Of a stretch of DNA of 64,000 nucleotides, positions 35,101 through 43,590 are shown piece by piece. Every line of letters starts with the position of its first letter. Position 1 is the first letter of the stretch. The stretch is taken from assembly GCF_011759705.1 (NCBI RefSeq), contig NZ_JAAOZF010000002.1, forward strand, positions 682,001 to 746,000. The letters run 5' to 3'. A model generated the notes under the pieces. The model ran no database searches. It saw nothing but the letters and a program-made list of their open reading frames with translations, and had not been told where the DNA came from. The position numbers and the translations under genes are program-made. Source of the DNA: Microbacterium ulmi. Lineage in GTDB: Bacteria; Actinomycetota; Actinomycetes; Actinomycetales; Microbacteriaceae.

Positions 35101-35954
35101 CCGAACCACCTCCGCGGCTCCGGGAGCCGTCCGACGCGGAGCATGATGCGGTACGCGACGACCGAGACGGTCGCGCCCGCGAGGATCAGGACGACACCTT
35201 CGGGGCTCCCGTAAGCGCGCGCGCCTTCCTGGCGCAGCGCGAGCAGTGCGAGGATCGCCCACGGCGCCGTCACGCCCAGCACGGCGGCTCCCCGGATCCA
35301 CGACTGCCTCGCCTCGACCTCGGCCCGCAGCGCCGCCTCGGCGCGGACGGAGGACGACAGTGCGCGCAGCACGGGTGTCAGCTCGGTCCCGCCCACCTGG
35401 CGCGCCATGCGCAGCGTCTCGATGATCCGGTCGGCGACAGGATCGGCGAGGGTCTCCTTGAGGCGCTGAGCGCTCGCGTCGAACCGCCCCGACGCCGCGA
35501 CGTCGCGTGCGAACGCGGCGAACGCGGGGCGCAGCGGCGCAGGGGCCGAGTCGGCCAGGCTCGCGACGGCGTCGGGAAGCGACATCCCCGCCCGCACCGA
35601 GGCGATGAGCAGGTCGCACACGTCGGGCCACAGCCCCCGGCGGACACGCAGCAGACGCGTGCGGCGCGCGCGGAGCCAGGCCGTGGGCGCGACGGCCCCC
35701 GCGACCGCGGCGACGAGCGCGAGCGCGGCGACGTGCGCGACGAGCCACGCCGTCGCGGCTGCGACGAGGGCGCACGCACCCGACACGACCAGGAACGAGC
35801 TCGGCGAGACGCGGGCGTACCCCGCCGAGGCGAGGAGCTTCGCGAGCCGCAGGTCGACGCTCCGTGGAGCGCGTTCGGCTGCGGCGGGCCACACCCACGG
35901 CGAGATCGTCAGCAGGATGCCGGCCGCCAGCACCGCCCCCCACACGAACGTCAC
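35097..35954 (-). CDS. Type II secretion system F family protein, TadB-like
   Basis: The other platform protein, 285 residues. Its T2SF domain carries LWPDVCDLLIASVRAGMSLPDAV and LADPVADRIIETLRMARQVGGTEL, with helices at both ends. GTG 35954 overlaps the tadA stop. In order the operon runs tadA, tadB, tadC, pilin-like, tadE, tadE, tadG-like. Confidence 0.9.
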   Translation of the reverse strand: MTFVWGAVLAAGILLTISPWVWPAAAERAPRSVDLRLAKLLASAGYARVSPSSFLVVSGACALVAAATAWLVAHVAALALVAAVAGAVAPTAWLRARRTRLLRVRRGLWPDVCDLLIASVRAGMSLPDAVASLADSAPAPLRPAFAAFARDVAASGRFDASAQRLKETLADPVADRIIETLRMARQVGGTELTPVLRALSSSVRAEAALRAEVEARQSWIRGAAVLGVTAPWAILALLALRQEGARAYGSPEGVVLILAGATVSVVAYRIMLRVGRLPEPRRWFG

Positions 35955-37099
35955 GACGCGTCCGCCGTGTAGACGGTGCGCGCCGTGACGACGCCGGCGG
36001 CGACACCGGTCGGCTCGACGATCTCGGCGATGCGGCGGCGTCCCGCGGCATCCCGTTCGCAGTGCACGACGAGATGCACGGATGCCGCGACCGCCGGCTG
36101 CACGAATCCGGCGTCGATGTTGCGGCCCGCCAGCAGCGGCAGCGTCGCGAGCTTCGCGAGCGCCTCGCGCGCGGAGTTCGCATGGACCGTGGCGGCGCCC
36201 GGGACCCCCGTGTTGAGCGCGAGCAGGAGGTCGAGCGCCTCGGCGTCGCGCACCTCGCCGACGACGAGCCGGTCTGGGCGCATGCGGAGCGCCTCTTTCA
36301 CGAGCCGGCGGAGCGTGACTTCGCCCGTGCCCTCGAGCGACGGCTGGCGACCCTGCATCGCGACGAGGTCCGGTGCGTCGACGGCCAGCTCGAACGTCTC
36401 CTCCAACGTTACGATGCGGTGCTCGGGCGGGCACGCGGCGATGAGCGCACCCAGCAGGGTCGTCTTGCCCGCATGCGTCGCCCCCGAGACGACGACGCTG
36501 CGGCCGTCGGCCATCGCGGCACGCAGCAGATCCGCGCCGTGCGGCAGGAGCGAGCCGGCTCGCACGAGCAGATCGAGGTCGCGGAAGGCGGGCAGGAACT
36601 TGCGGATGTTGACCGACCAGTGCTTGCGCGCGATCTCGCTCGTCACGACGTGGAGCCGCGAGCCGTCGGGAAGCGACGCGTCGACGAACGGCTGGCTCAT
36701 GTCCACTCGGCGACCGGTCGCGTTGAGCATCCGCTCGACGAGATCGCGCACCTGCGTGTCGGTGAGCACGAGGGGCACGCGCTGCGGGACGCCCCCTCGT
36801 GCGATGAACACGCGGTCGGGCGCGTTGAGCCAGATCTCCTCGACCGACGGGTCGTCGAGGTACGGCTGCAGCGGTCCGTAGCCCGCGACCGACGCGAGGA
36901 CCTCGCGGACGCAGGCGGCCTCGTCGTCGACAGGCATGAGCCCGCGCGCGAGTGCGAAGTCGTTGTGGCGGCGCACCTCGGCGCGCGCGATCTGCGCCGC
37001 GAGCTCCGGGTCGCGGGCGGGATCCATGCGCTCGGCCCGCAGCCGCTCCCGGACACGCTCGGCCACCGTTGCGGCGGGTGAGGGAGCGGCGAGGGTCAC
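35951..37099 (-). CDS. tadA: CpaF/TadA family secretion ATPase
   Basis: Hexameric ATPase driving pilus assembly, 382 residues. Walker A is SGATHAGKTTLL, the Asp box EETFEL, Walker B region RLVVGEVRDAEALD and the His box NTGVPGAATVHANS. The N-terminal all-alpha domain contains GYGPLQPYLDDPSVEEIWLN, typical of CpaF. GTG 37099 is the start, with a weak GAGG nine bases upstream. No CpaE/TadZ localisation ATPase or prepilin peptidase is present upstream; a tRNA-Leu gene lies there instead. Confidence 0.93.
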   Translation of the reverse strand: MTLAAPSPAATVAERVRERLRAERMDPARDPELAAQIARAEVRRHNDFALARGLMPVDDEAACVREVLASVAGYGPLQPYLDDPSVEEIWLNAPDRVFIARGGVPQRVPLVLTDTQVRDLVERMLNATGRRVDMSQPFVDASLPDGSRLHVVTSEIARKHWSVNIRKFLPAFRDLDLLVRAGSLLPHGADLLRAAMADGRSVVVSGATHAGKTTLLGALIAACPPEHRIVTLEETFELAVDAPDLVAMQGRQPSLEGTGEVTLRRLVKEALRMRPDRLVVGEVRDAEALDLLLALNTGVPGAATVHANSAREALAKLATLPLLAGRNIDAGFVQPAVAASVHLVVHCERDAAGRRRIAEIVEPTGVAAGVVTARTVYTADAS

Positions 37100-37210
37100 C
37101 GGAGCATCCTCGCAAGAGCCCGCGGCATCCTCGTGGAGTTATCCACATCCCGATCGGGGGGTCATCCCCCTCAGCCGGCGCTCAGCGAGGTAAGTAGACT
37201 GATCGCACCC

Positions 37211-37292
37211 GCGGGAGTGGTGAAACTGGCAGACACGCAGGATTTAGGTTCCTGTGCCTCCGGGCGTGTGGGTTCAAGTCCCACCTTCCGCA
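37211..37292 (+). tRNA. tRNA-Leu, anticodon TAG
   Basis: A class II tRNA with long variable arm. GCGGGAG pairs with CTTCCGC (one G-T), the anticodon loop TTTAGGT gives TAG, and the T-loop is GTTCAAGTC. Discriminator is A; CCA is not encoded, unlike tRNA-Lys in this window. It reads CTA and probably other CTN codons. Confidence 0.95.
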
Positions 37293-37330
37293 CGCGTCAC
37301 CCCTTCAAGGCAGTACACCGCCGACCGCAT

Positions 37331-38143
37331 ATGACCGACGGGACACCCGTGCACAACGCAGCCCTCATCCCCTGGCTCGACCCCGAGACGATCATCGCCG
37401 CGGCGGGACCATGGGCCCTGCTCGTGGTGTGCTTCATCGTCTTCGCCGAGACGGGCCTGCTCATCGGCTTCCTGCTGCCCGGCGACACGCTCCTGGTCAT
37501 CTCGGGACTCCTGTCGCACTCGACGGCCGCCGCGCCCAACGGCGTCTTCGGCGTCAACGTGTGGTGGGTGTCGCTTCTGATCGGCCTCTCGGCGTTCCTC
37601 GGCGGCGAAGTCGGCTATCTCATCGGGTACAAGGGCGGCCCCGCCGTCTTCGAGCGCAGAGAGTCGGGGCTGTTCAGCGTCAAGAACGTCGAGCGCACGA
37701 ACGCGTTCTTCCAGAAGTACGGCGGACTCACCGTCATCCTCGCGCGGTTCGTGCCGATCGTGCGCACGTTCGCCCCCGTCGCAGCGGGCGTCGGCAAGAT
37801 GCACCGCGGGCAGTACACGCTCTTCAACCTCGTCGGCGCCATCCTGTGGGGCTTCGGGCTCACGATGTTCGGCTACCTCATCGGGTTCATCCCCGTCGTG
37901 GGCGACCTGGTCGCCGAGTACATCGACCTCATCCTGCTCGCGGCCGTCGGCGGCACGGCCCTCGTGACGCTGTTCCACTACTTCCGCGAACGCTCCAAGG
38001 CGAAGAGAGCCGCTGCCCGGGGGGAGGATGTCGAGACCGACGCCGTCGAGGCGCAGGCACTCGTGCTCGACTCCGAGGTGTTCGAGCGCGGACCGGAGCC
38101 GCGCCACGACGGCGACGATGGGGACGGCGCAGCCCGGCCCTGA
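37331..38143 (+). CDS. DedA family membrane protein
   Basis: A 270-residue DedA/SNARE-associated (VTT) protein, a family now linked to lipid carrier flipping such as undecaprenyl phosphate. The core has FAETGLLIGFLLPGDTLL, the LGGEVGYLIGYKGG re-entrant motif, then FFQKYGGLTVILARFVPIVRTFAPVAAG with the conserved R..P..R, and FNLVGAILWGFG. A charged, disordered C-terminus (about residues 215-270) follows. Its stop abuts the stop of the ECF sigma gene with no base between. Confidence 0.92.
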   Translation: MTDGTPVHNAALIPWLDPETIIAAAGPWALLVVCFIVFAETGLLIGFLLPGDTLLVISGLLSHSTAAAPNGVFGVNVWWVSLLIGLSAFLGGEVGYLIGYKGGPAVFERRESGLFSVKNVERTNAFFQKYGGLTVILARFVPIVRTFAPVAAGVGKMHRGQYTLFNLVGAILWGFGLTMFGYLIGFIPVVGDLVAEYIDLILLAAVGGTALVTLFHYFRERSKAKRAAARGEDVETDAVEAQALVLDSEVFERGPEPRHDGDDGDGAARP

Positions 38144-39037
38144 TCAGCGCTGCCGGAAGGCTGCGAGCTTGGCCGGATTGCGCACGGCCCAGATCGACCG
38201 GATCCGCCCTTCGGCGACTGCGACCGCCGCGACGGCAAGCGTGAGCCCCGTCGCGTCTTTCACGACCAGACCCGACCTTCCGTTCACGACGGCCACCTCG
38301 AAGCGCAGGTCCGGCTGCACGTCGGAGAGGCCGAGAATGTACCGCGCGACGGTCTCGGCGCCGACGATCGGCTCGATCGCCGCACGGACGACGCCGCCGC
38401 CGTCGCCCACGATCGTCGCACGCGGGTCGAGCAGCTCGACGAGCTGCGCGATGTCCCCCGAGTCCAGCGCGACCTTGAACGCGCCGACCACGCGTGTGTG
38501 CTCGAGCTCCGAGACGCTCGTGCGGCGCGTGTCCCGCACCCGTCGCCGGGCGGACGATGCGAGCTGCCGACACGCCTGCGGCGATCGGCCGACGATCTCT
38601 GCTATCTCGACGAACGTGTATTGGAAGACGTCGTGGAGCACGAACGACACCCGCTCGGCCGGCGTCATCGCCTCGAGGACGACGAGCAGGGCCATGTTCA
38701 GCGACTCGTCGAGGGAGAGTCGGTCGGCCGGGTCTGTCCCACGGTCCGGCGCGGCGTGACTCGTCCACTGCGCGTCCGCCGGCACGGGCTCCGGCAGCCA
38801 TTCGCCGACATACCGTTCGCGTCTGGCTCGCGCCGACCCGAGCGTGTCGAGGCAGATGCGGGTCGTGACGGTCACGAGCCACGCGGCCGGCGAGTCGATG
38901 GCGCTGCGGGCCGCGGGCGTCAGCGCATACCAGCGGGTGAACGCCTCCTGCACGGCATCCTCCGCCTCGACGACCGAGCCGACGAGCCTGTACGCGACGC
39001 TCATGAGCAGCCCGCGATGTTCGGCCACGGATCGCAT
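38144..39037 (-). CDS. ECF41-type RNA polymerase sigma factor with SnoaL-like C-terminal domain
   Basis: A 297-residue SigJ/ECF41 sigma factor. Region 2 (residues 1-75: LVGSVVEAEDAVQEAFTRWY) and region 4 (about 120-180: VFQYTFVEIAEIVGRSPQACRQL) are joined by a linker with the family hallmark GEWLPEP. The C-terminal SnoaL-like domain contains DGGG and ends WAVRNPAKL; in ECF41 this domain both activates and restrains the factor, replacing an anti-sigma protein. ATG 39037 is supported by the ECF41-type promoter at 39071-39097, which excludes starts further upstream. Confidence 0.93.
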   Translation of the reverse strand: MRSVAEHRGLLMSVAYRLVGSVVEAEDAVQEAFTRWYALTPAARSAIDSPAAWLVTVTTRICLDTLGSARARRERYVGEWLPEPVPADAQWTSHAAPDRGTDPADRLSLDESLNMALLVVLEAMTPAERVSFVLHDVFQYTFVEIAEIVGRSPQACRQLASSARRRVRDTRRTSVSELEHTRVVGAFKVALDSGDIAQLVELLDPRATIVGDGGGVVRAAIEPIVGAETVARYILGLSDVQPDLRFEVAVVNGRSGLVVKDATGLTLAVAAVAVAEGRIRSIWAVRNPAKLAAFRQR

Positions 39038-39070
39038 GCCGGCTCCCTTCGCACCGCCTTTCGCCAGTAT

Positions 39071-39097
39071 GACGAAGCGCGCCACCGAACTGTGAGG
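39071..39097 (-). promoter_or_regulatory. ECF41-type promoter of the sigma gene
   Basis: On the minus strand CCTCACA (39091-39097), exactly 16 bases, then CGTC (39071-39074). The reported ECF41 consensus, as I recall it, is TGTCACA-16-CGTC; five of seven -35 bases match. The -10 ends 33 bases before the sigma ATG, implying autoregulation. Confidence 0.7.
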
Positions 39098-39132
39098 CGC
39101 CGGCGCCTGCGGCATCCGCCCGGTGTCCTGCG

Positions 39133-39159
39133 CCTCACACTTCGCGACTCTGCATCGTC
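39133..39159 (+). promoter_or_regulatory. ECF41-type promoter of the divergent membrane genes
   Basis: CCTCACA (39133-39139), exactly 16 bases, then CGTC (39156-39159), the same elements and spacing as the sigma gene's own promoter on the other strand. It lies 48 bases before the GTG at 39208 and marks that two-gene operon as a likely target of the sigma factor. Confidence 0.7.
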
Positions 39160-39207
39160 GTGATCTCAAGGGCACGAGCCCTGCCGATCCGACACCGAGG
39201 AGTCGAT

Positions 39208-39666
39208 GTGACCGCACCGCACCGCATCCCCCGTTCGCGCAGCGGCTACCGAGCCGGCGTCGCCCTGGCCGGCGGGAGCGCATCCGTCATCGTCTGGCTG
39301 ATCGCCGCGCTCGCGGGCGCTCGACTGATCGTTTCGAGCCCGCTCATCGGAACGCTGACGATCGATCTGCTCCTCGTGATCGTCACCGCGTTCCCCGTCG
39401 CAGTGGCCGCGTGGGGCGCCCTCACGGTGATCGAGCGTCTCACCGCACGCCCGCGCGTCGTCTGGACGGCCGTCGCGTCAGCGGTGCTGGTGCTCTCGCT
39501 CCCGCCGCTCGCACTGCTCGACGCCACCCCCGTGACGACGGCGGTGCTGGGGCTCATGCACGTCGCGACCGGGGTCGTCCTGATCCTGCTGCTCCCGCGC
39601 GGAGCGGTCTCGACCTCCCGCCGCTCAGCCGCGTCGAGCCGATCCGCCCGGGGAGACGTCGTATGA
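39208..39666 (+). CDS. Four-helix membrane protein (DUF6069-like), ECF41 target
   Basis: A 152-residue membrane protein with four predicted helices (GVALAGGSASVIVWLIAALAG, LTIDLLLVIVTAFPVAVAAWG, WTAVASAVLVLSLPPLALL, VLGLMHVATGVVLILLLP). The overall pattern resembles DUF6069 proteins; function is unknown. GTG 39208 has GAGGAG about five bases upstream. It is divergent from the ECF41 sigma gene and preceded by a matching promoter. ECF41 targets are usually DoxX-like, carboxymuconolactone decarboxylase-like or oxidoreductase genes, so a membrane target of this kind is a less common case. Confidence 0.82.
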   Translation: MTAPHRIPRSRSGYRAGVALAGGSASVIVWLIAALAGARLIVSSPLIGTLTIDLLLVIVTAFPVAVAAWGALTVIERLTARPRVVWTAVASAVLVLSLPPLALLDATPVTTAVLGLMHVATGVVLILLLPRGAVSTSRRSAASSRSARGDVV

Positions 39667-40046
39667 GCGCGCTCGAGGTCGCCCGTCTCGCGCTTCTCGT
39701 CGGACACCTCCTGGGTCTCGCTGCCATCATCGGCTCGTTCCTCCTGCAGCTGCGGCGCGCGAGCGGAATCCAGTTCGGCCTGATCATGATCGGTGCCGTC
39801 GTGCAGCTCCTCACCGGCTTCGCGCTCGTCGGAGTGCGGCGGGCGAGCGATCTGGACGTCATCGGTCCCAAGATCGGGGTCAAGATCGGCATCGCGCTCA
39901 TCGTGTTCATCGCCGCCGCCGCCGCCCTCATCCTGCAACGCCGCCGCCGAGCGGCCGGATCCGGCGACGAGCCTCTGCGGCCGCTGCTGTACACGGCCGG
40001 GATCGCCGCGATCGCCGATGTCGTGGTCGCGGTCTTCTGGCGATGA
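39663..40046 (+). CDS. Four-helix integral membrane protein, ECF41 operon
   Basis: A 127-residue membrane protein with four helices and a short basic loop (QRRRRAAGSG) between the third and fourth. The ATG overlaps the preceding stop (ATGA), so both membrane proteins are made together, perhaps as partners. No motif identifies a reaction. It ends three bases from the convergent Ku stop. Confidence 0.8.
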   Translation: MSALEVARLALLVGHLLGLAAIIGSFLLQLRRASGIQFGLIMIGAVVQLLTGFALVGVRRASDLDVIGPKIGVKIGIALIVFIAAAAALILQRRRRAAGSGDEPLRPLLYTAGIAAIADVVVAVFWR

Positions 40047-40049
40047 CGA

Positions 40050-40934
40050 CTATGAGGCCCTGGCCGGCTTCTTCTTCGGGGGCTTGGCAGCGGCATCCTT
40101 CTCGTCTGCGGCACCCCCGGACGAGCCGCCCTTCGACTCGTCCCGTGCCGCCCGCGATCGCTCGACGCTCGCGCGCAGCGCCTCCATGAGGTCGATGACC
40201 TCGCCACCGGTCTCTTCGTCGCCGCGCTCGCCGAAGGTCTCTGCCGTGTCGAGCGCGTCGCCCTTCTCGAGCTTCGCGTCGATGAGGGTGCGCAGCTCCT
40301 CCTGGTACTCGTCCGCGAACTCCGTGGGGTCGAAGTCGTTCGAGAAGCTCTCGACGAGGGATGCCGACAGCTCGAGCTCCTTCGCGGAGATCCGCACGGG
40401 CTCGTCCAGCGCCGGGAACGCGGCCTCGCGCACTTCGTCCGACCACAGGAGCGTCTGCAGCACGAGCACGTCGCCGCGGACGCGCAGCGCGGCGAGTCGT
40501 GTCTTCTGCCGCAGCGAGAAGCGGACCACCGCCGTGCGGTCGGTCTGCTCGAGGGTCTTGCGCAGCAGGACGTAGGCCTTGGGAGAGGCGGAGTCGGGCT
40601 CGAGGTAGTAGGCCTTGTCGAGGGTCAGCAGATCGATCTGATCGCTCGGGACGAACTCGACGACGTCGATCTCGCGACTGCGCTCGGCGGGCAGCGACGC
40701 GAGGTCCTCCTTCGTGAGGACGACGGTCTTCTCGCCGTCGTCGTAGGCCTTGTCGATGTCCTGGAAGGGCACGACCTCGCCGTCGAGCTCGCAGATGCGC
40801 TGATATCGGATGCGGCCGCCGTCCGTGCTGTGAACCTGATGGAGAGACACGTCGTGGTCCTCCGTCGCGGAGTACACCTTGACGGGCACGTTCACGAGCC
40901 CGAAGGTCAGTGCGCCTTTCCAGATCGCCCTCAT
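40050..40934 (-). CDS. ku: Non-homologous end-joining protein Ku
   Basis: Ring-shaped homodimer that binds DNA double-strand ends and recruits LigD. The 294-residue protein shows the bacterial Ku core: MRAIWKGALTFGLVNVPVKVYSATE, HQVHSTDGGRIRYQRICE, DLLTLDKAYYLEPD and LALRVRGDVLVLQ-like segments, with Lys-rich C-terminal tail KPPKKKPARAS. ATG 40934 matches the family's conserved start; a reading from 40949 adds five residues. It is divergent from ligD across 46 bases, so the two NHEJ genes probably share a control region. Confidence 0.95.
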   Translation of the reverse strand: MRAIWKGALTFGLVNVPVKVYSATEDHDVSLHQVHSTDGGRIRYQRICELDGEVVPFQDIDKAYDDGEKTVVLTKEDLASLPAERSREIDVVEFVPSDQIDLLTLDKAYYLEPDSASPKAYVLLRKTLEQTDRTAVVRFSLRQKTRLAALRVRGDVLVLQTLLWSDEVREAAFPALDEPVRISAKELELSASLVESFSNDFDPTEFADEYQEELRTLIDAKLEKGDALDTAETFGERGDEETGGEVIDLMEALRASVERSRAARDESKGGSSGGAADEKDAAAKPPKKKPARAS

Positions 40935-40980
40935 CCCACCAGTACACACCTGTCACACCTGCCACGGCTAGCCTGGGCGC

Positions 40981-43545
40981 ATGGCGGGGGGCGACCAGCT
41001 CGTGAGCGTGGGGGGCCGGCGCCTGCGCGTCACGAACCTCGACAAGGTCCTCTACCCCGACACCGGCACGACGAAGGGCGAGGTGCTCGACTACTACTCG
41101 CGCATCGCGCCGCTCCTGCTCCCGCACGTCGCGGGCCGGCCCGTCACGCGCAAGAGGTGGCCCGAGGGCGTGGACCATCCCTCGTTCTTCGCGAAGGATC
41201 TCGAGCGCGGCGCCCCCGAGTGGGTGCAGCGGATGCCGATCGACCACTCGACGGGGGCGAAGGACTATCCGCTCGTCGACGACGTCGCGACCCTCGTCTA
41301 CCTCGCGCAGGTCGCGAGCCTCGAGCTGCACGTGCCGCAGTGGCGGTTCTCGGAGGACGGCGGTCGGGACGACCCCGACAGGATCGTCCTCGACCTCGAT
41401 CCCGGCCCCGAGACGGGCCTCGCGGAGTGCGCCGAGGTCGCGCGGTGGTGCCGTGCGATCCTGCGCGGCATGGGCCTGGATCCCGCCCCCGTCACGAGCG
41501 GGAGCAAGGGCATCCACCTGTATGCGGCGCTGCCGGGGACGCAGACGAGCGACCAGGTCACCGCCGTCGCCCGCGAGCTCGCGAAGGCGATCGAAGCGGA
41601 TCATCCCGACCTCGTCGTGAGCCGCATGGCGAAGGTCGAGCGGCCGGGGAAGGTGCTCATCGACTGGAGCCAGAACAACGGGTCGAAGACGACCATCGCG
41701 CCGTACTCGCTGCGCGGGCGCCCCCAGCCGACGGTCGCGGCGCCGCGCACGTGGGACGAGCTCGACGAACCGCGGCTGCGGCACCTCCGGTTCGACGAGG
41801 TGCTCGAGCGCGCGGAGCGGATCGGCGATCCGCTCGCGGCGCTGGGCTTCCGCGCGGGCGGGCGAGGCGCGCCGTCGGGGCCGCTGTCGACGTACATCGC
41901 GAAGCGCACGGCAGGGAAGACCCCCGAGCCCGTGCCGGACGACCCGCTCGCCCCTGCGACGCCTTCTGGCGAGGCGCCGCGGTTCGTCATCCAGGAGCAC
42001 CATGCGACGCGCCTGCACTGGGACTTCCGGCTCGAGCACGACGGCGTGTTCGTCAGCTGGGCCGTGCCGCGCGGCGTGCCTCCCACGAGCGAGCGCAACA
42101 ACCTCGCAGTCATGACGGAGGATCACCCGCTCGAATACGGCTCGTTCGAGGGGACCATCCCGCGCGGCGAGTACGGCGCGGGAAGCGTCACGATCTGGGA
42201 CGACGGCCGCTACGACCTGGAGAAGTGGCGCGACGACGAGATCATCCTGACGGCGCACGGGCGCCCGGGCGGCCCGCTCGGATCCGTCCGGCTCGCGCTC
42301 ATCCGCACCGACGGGCAGGGCGAGAAGTCGTCGTGGCTCCTGCACCGCATGAAGACGGATGCCGCGGGCCGGCCGCAGCCCTCGGGCCAGCCGGTCGAGC
42401 CTTCGGAGCAGGCGGACGCCGCGGGCAGTGCGGCACGCTCGCACGCGGCCGCCGACGTGCTCCCCCACTCCCCCGTGGGCTCTGGTCCGCATGGCCCGGC
42501 GCGGGGCCGTGCGGGCGCGACGTCCAGCGGCGACGGGAGAACGAGCGAGCACGGCTCCGAGGCGGCGCCGCCGCGGCCCTCGGACCTCAAGCCCATGCTC
42601 GCCACGACGTCGACGCCGGCGCTGGCGCGCTCGACCGCGGCCCGTTGGGGCGCGTGGGCCGAAGTGAAGTGGGACGGCATCCGCGCGATCGGCGTGTGGG
42701 ACGGCCGCCGCCTCCGGCTCTTCTCGCGCAGCGGGACCGACGTGACGGCGCGCTACCCGGAGCTGACGCGCGTCGACGCGCAGCTCGGCGCAGAGCCTGC
42801 GATCGTCGACGGCGAGATCGTCGCGCTCGACGCCCAGGGCAAGCCGAGCTTCACGCGGCTGCAGAACCGCATGCACCTGACGAAGCCGCGCGAGATCGAG
42901 CGCGAGATCGAGCGCACCCCCGTCCGCTATCACCTCTTCGATGTGCTGTCGTACGCGGGGCAGGATGCCGCATCCCTCCCGCTCGCGCAGCGCCGCGGCA
43001 TCCTGGAGTCGCTCGCCGCGGAGGCGATCCCCGCGATCGCCGTGCCCCCCGCCTTCGACGACGTGGATGCCGCGCTGGCGGCGAGCCGTCGGTTCGCCCT
43101 CGAAGGGGTCGTCGTCAAGAACCCTGCGTCGCGCTACCGCCGCGGCGCGCGCTCCGACGACTGGCTCAAGGTCAAGCTCACGCACACGCAGGAGGTCGTC
43201 GTCGGTGGCATCCGCCCGGGGAAGGGAGGTCGCACGGGGTCGATCGGGTCGCTGCTCGTCGGAGTTCCCGGGCCCGCCGGTCTGCAGTACGCGGGGCGCG
43301 TGGGCGCGGGCTTCAGCGAGTCCACGCTCGAGCGGCTCGACGCCGTGCTGACCCCGCTGCGCGCGGACGCGAACCCGTTCGTCGGCGTCCCGGCGGCCGA
43401 CGCGTCCGACGCGCTGTGGGTGCGCCCCGACGTGGTCGCCGAGGTCGAGTTCGCCGAGTTCACCCCCGACGGGATCCTCCGCCACTCGCGCTGGCGCGGC
43501 CTGCGACCCGACAAGTCGCCCGCAGACGTCGTCCGCGAGCCCTGA
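40981..43545 (+). CDS. ligD: NHEJ ATP-dependent DNA ligase LigD (POL-PE-LIG)
   Basis: Multifunctional end-joining enzyme of 854 residues. Order is polymerase/primase domain (about 10-300, catalytic D138 and D140 in LDLDPG), 3'-phosphoesterase (about 334-470, ATRLHWDFRLEHDG), a Gly/Ala/Ser-rich linker (about 465-535), then ATP-dependent ligase (536-854) with nucleotidyl lysine K563 in EVKWDGIR and motif V DWLKVK. This POL-PE-LIG order matches mycobacterial LigD and differs from Pseudomonas. TAGCCT (40969-40974) lies six bases before the ATG, suggesting a leaderless mRNA. Confidence 0.96.
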   Translation: MAGGDQLVSVGGRRLRVTNLDKVLYPDTGTTKGEVLDYYSRIAPLLLPHVAGRPVTRKRWPEGVDHPSFFAKDLERGAPEWVQRMPIDHSTGAKDYPLVDDVATLVYLAQVASLELHVPQWRFSEDGGRDDPDRIVLDLDPGPETGLAECAEVARWCRAILRGMGLDPAPVTSGSKGIHLYAALPGTQTSDQVTAVARELAKAIEADHPDLVVSRMAKVERPGKVLIDWSQNNGSKTTIAPYSLRGRPQPTVAAPRTWDELDEPRLRHLRFDEVLERAERIGDPLAALGFRAGGRGAPSGPLSTYIAKRTAGKTPEPVPDDPLAPATPSGEAPRFVIQEHHATRLHWDFRLEHDGVFVSWAVPRGVPPTSERNNLAVMTEDHPLEYGSFEGTIPRGEYGAGSVTIWDDGRYDLEKWRDDEIILTAHGRPGGPLGSVRLALIRTDGQGEKSSWLLHRMKTDAAGRPQPSGQPVEPSEQADAAGSAARSHAAADVLPHSPVGSGPHGPARGRAGATSSGDGRTSEHGSEAAPPRPSDLKPMLATTSTPALARSTAARWGAWAEVKWDGIRAIGVWDGRRLRLFSRSGTDVTARYPELTRVDAQLGAEPAIVDGEIVALDAQGKPSFTRLQNRMHLTKPREIEREIERTPVRYHLFDVLSYAGQDAASLPLAQRRGILESLAAEAIPAIAVPPAFDDVDAALAASRRFALEGVVVKNPASRYRRGARSDDWLKVKLTHTQEVVVGGIRPGKGGRTGSIGSLLVGVPGPAGLQYAGRVGAGFSESTLERLDAVLTPLRADANPFVGVPAADASDALWVRPDVVAEVEFAEFTPDGILRHSRWRGLRPDKSPADVVREP

Positions 43546-43590
43546 GCGCCCGCCTCGTCCCCTCGCCGAGCGTCGACGGCGAGCGCGCGA

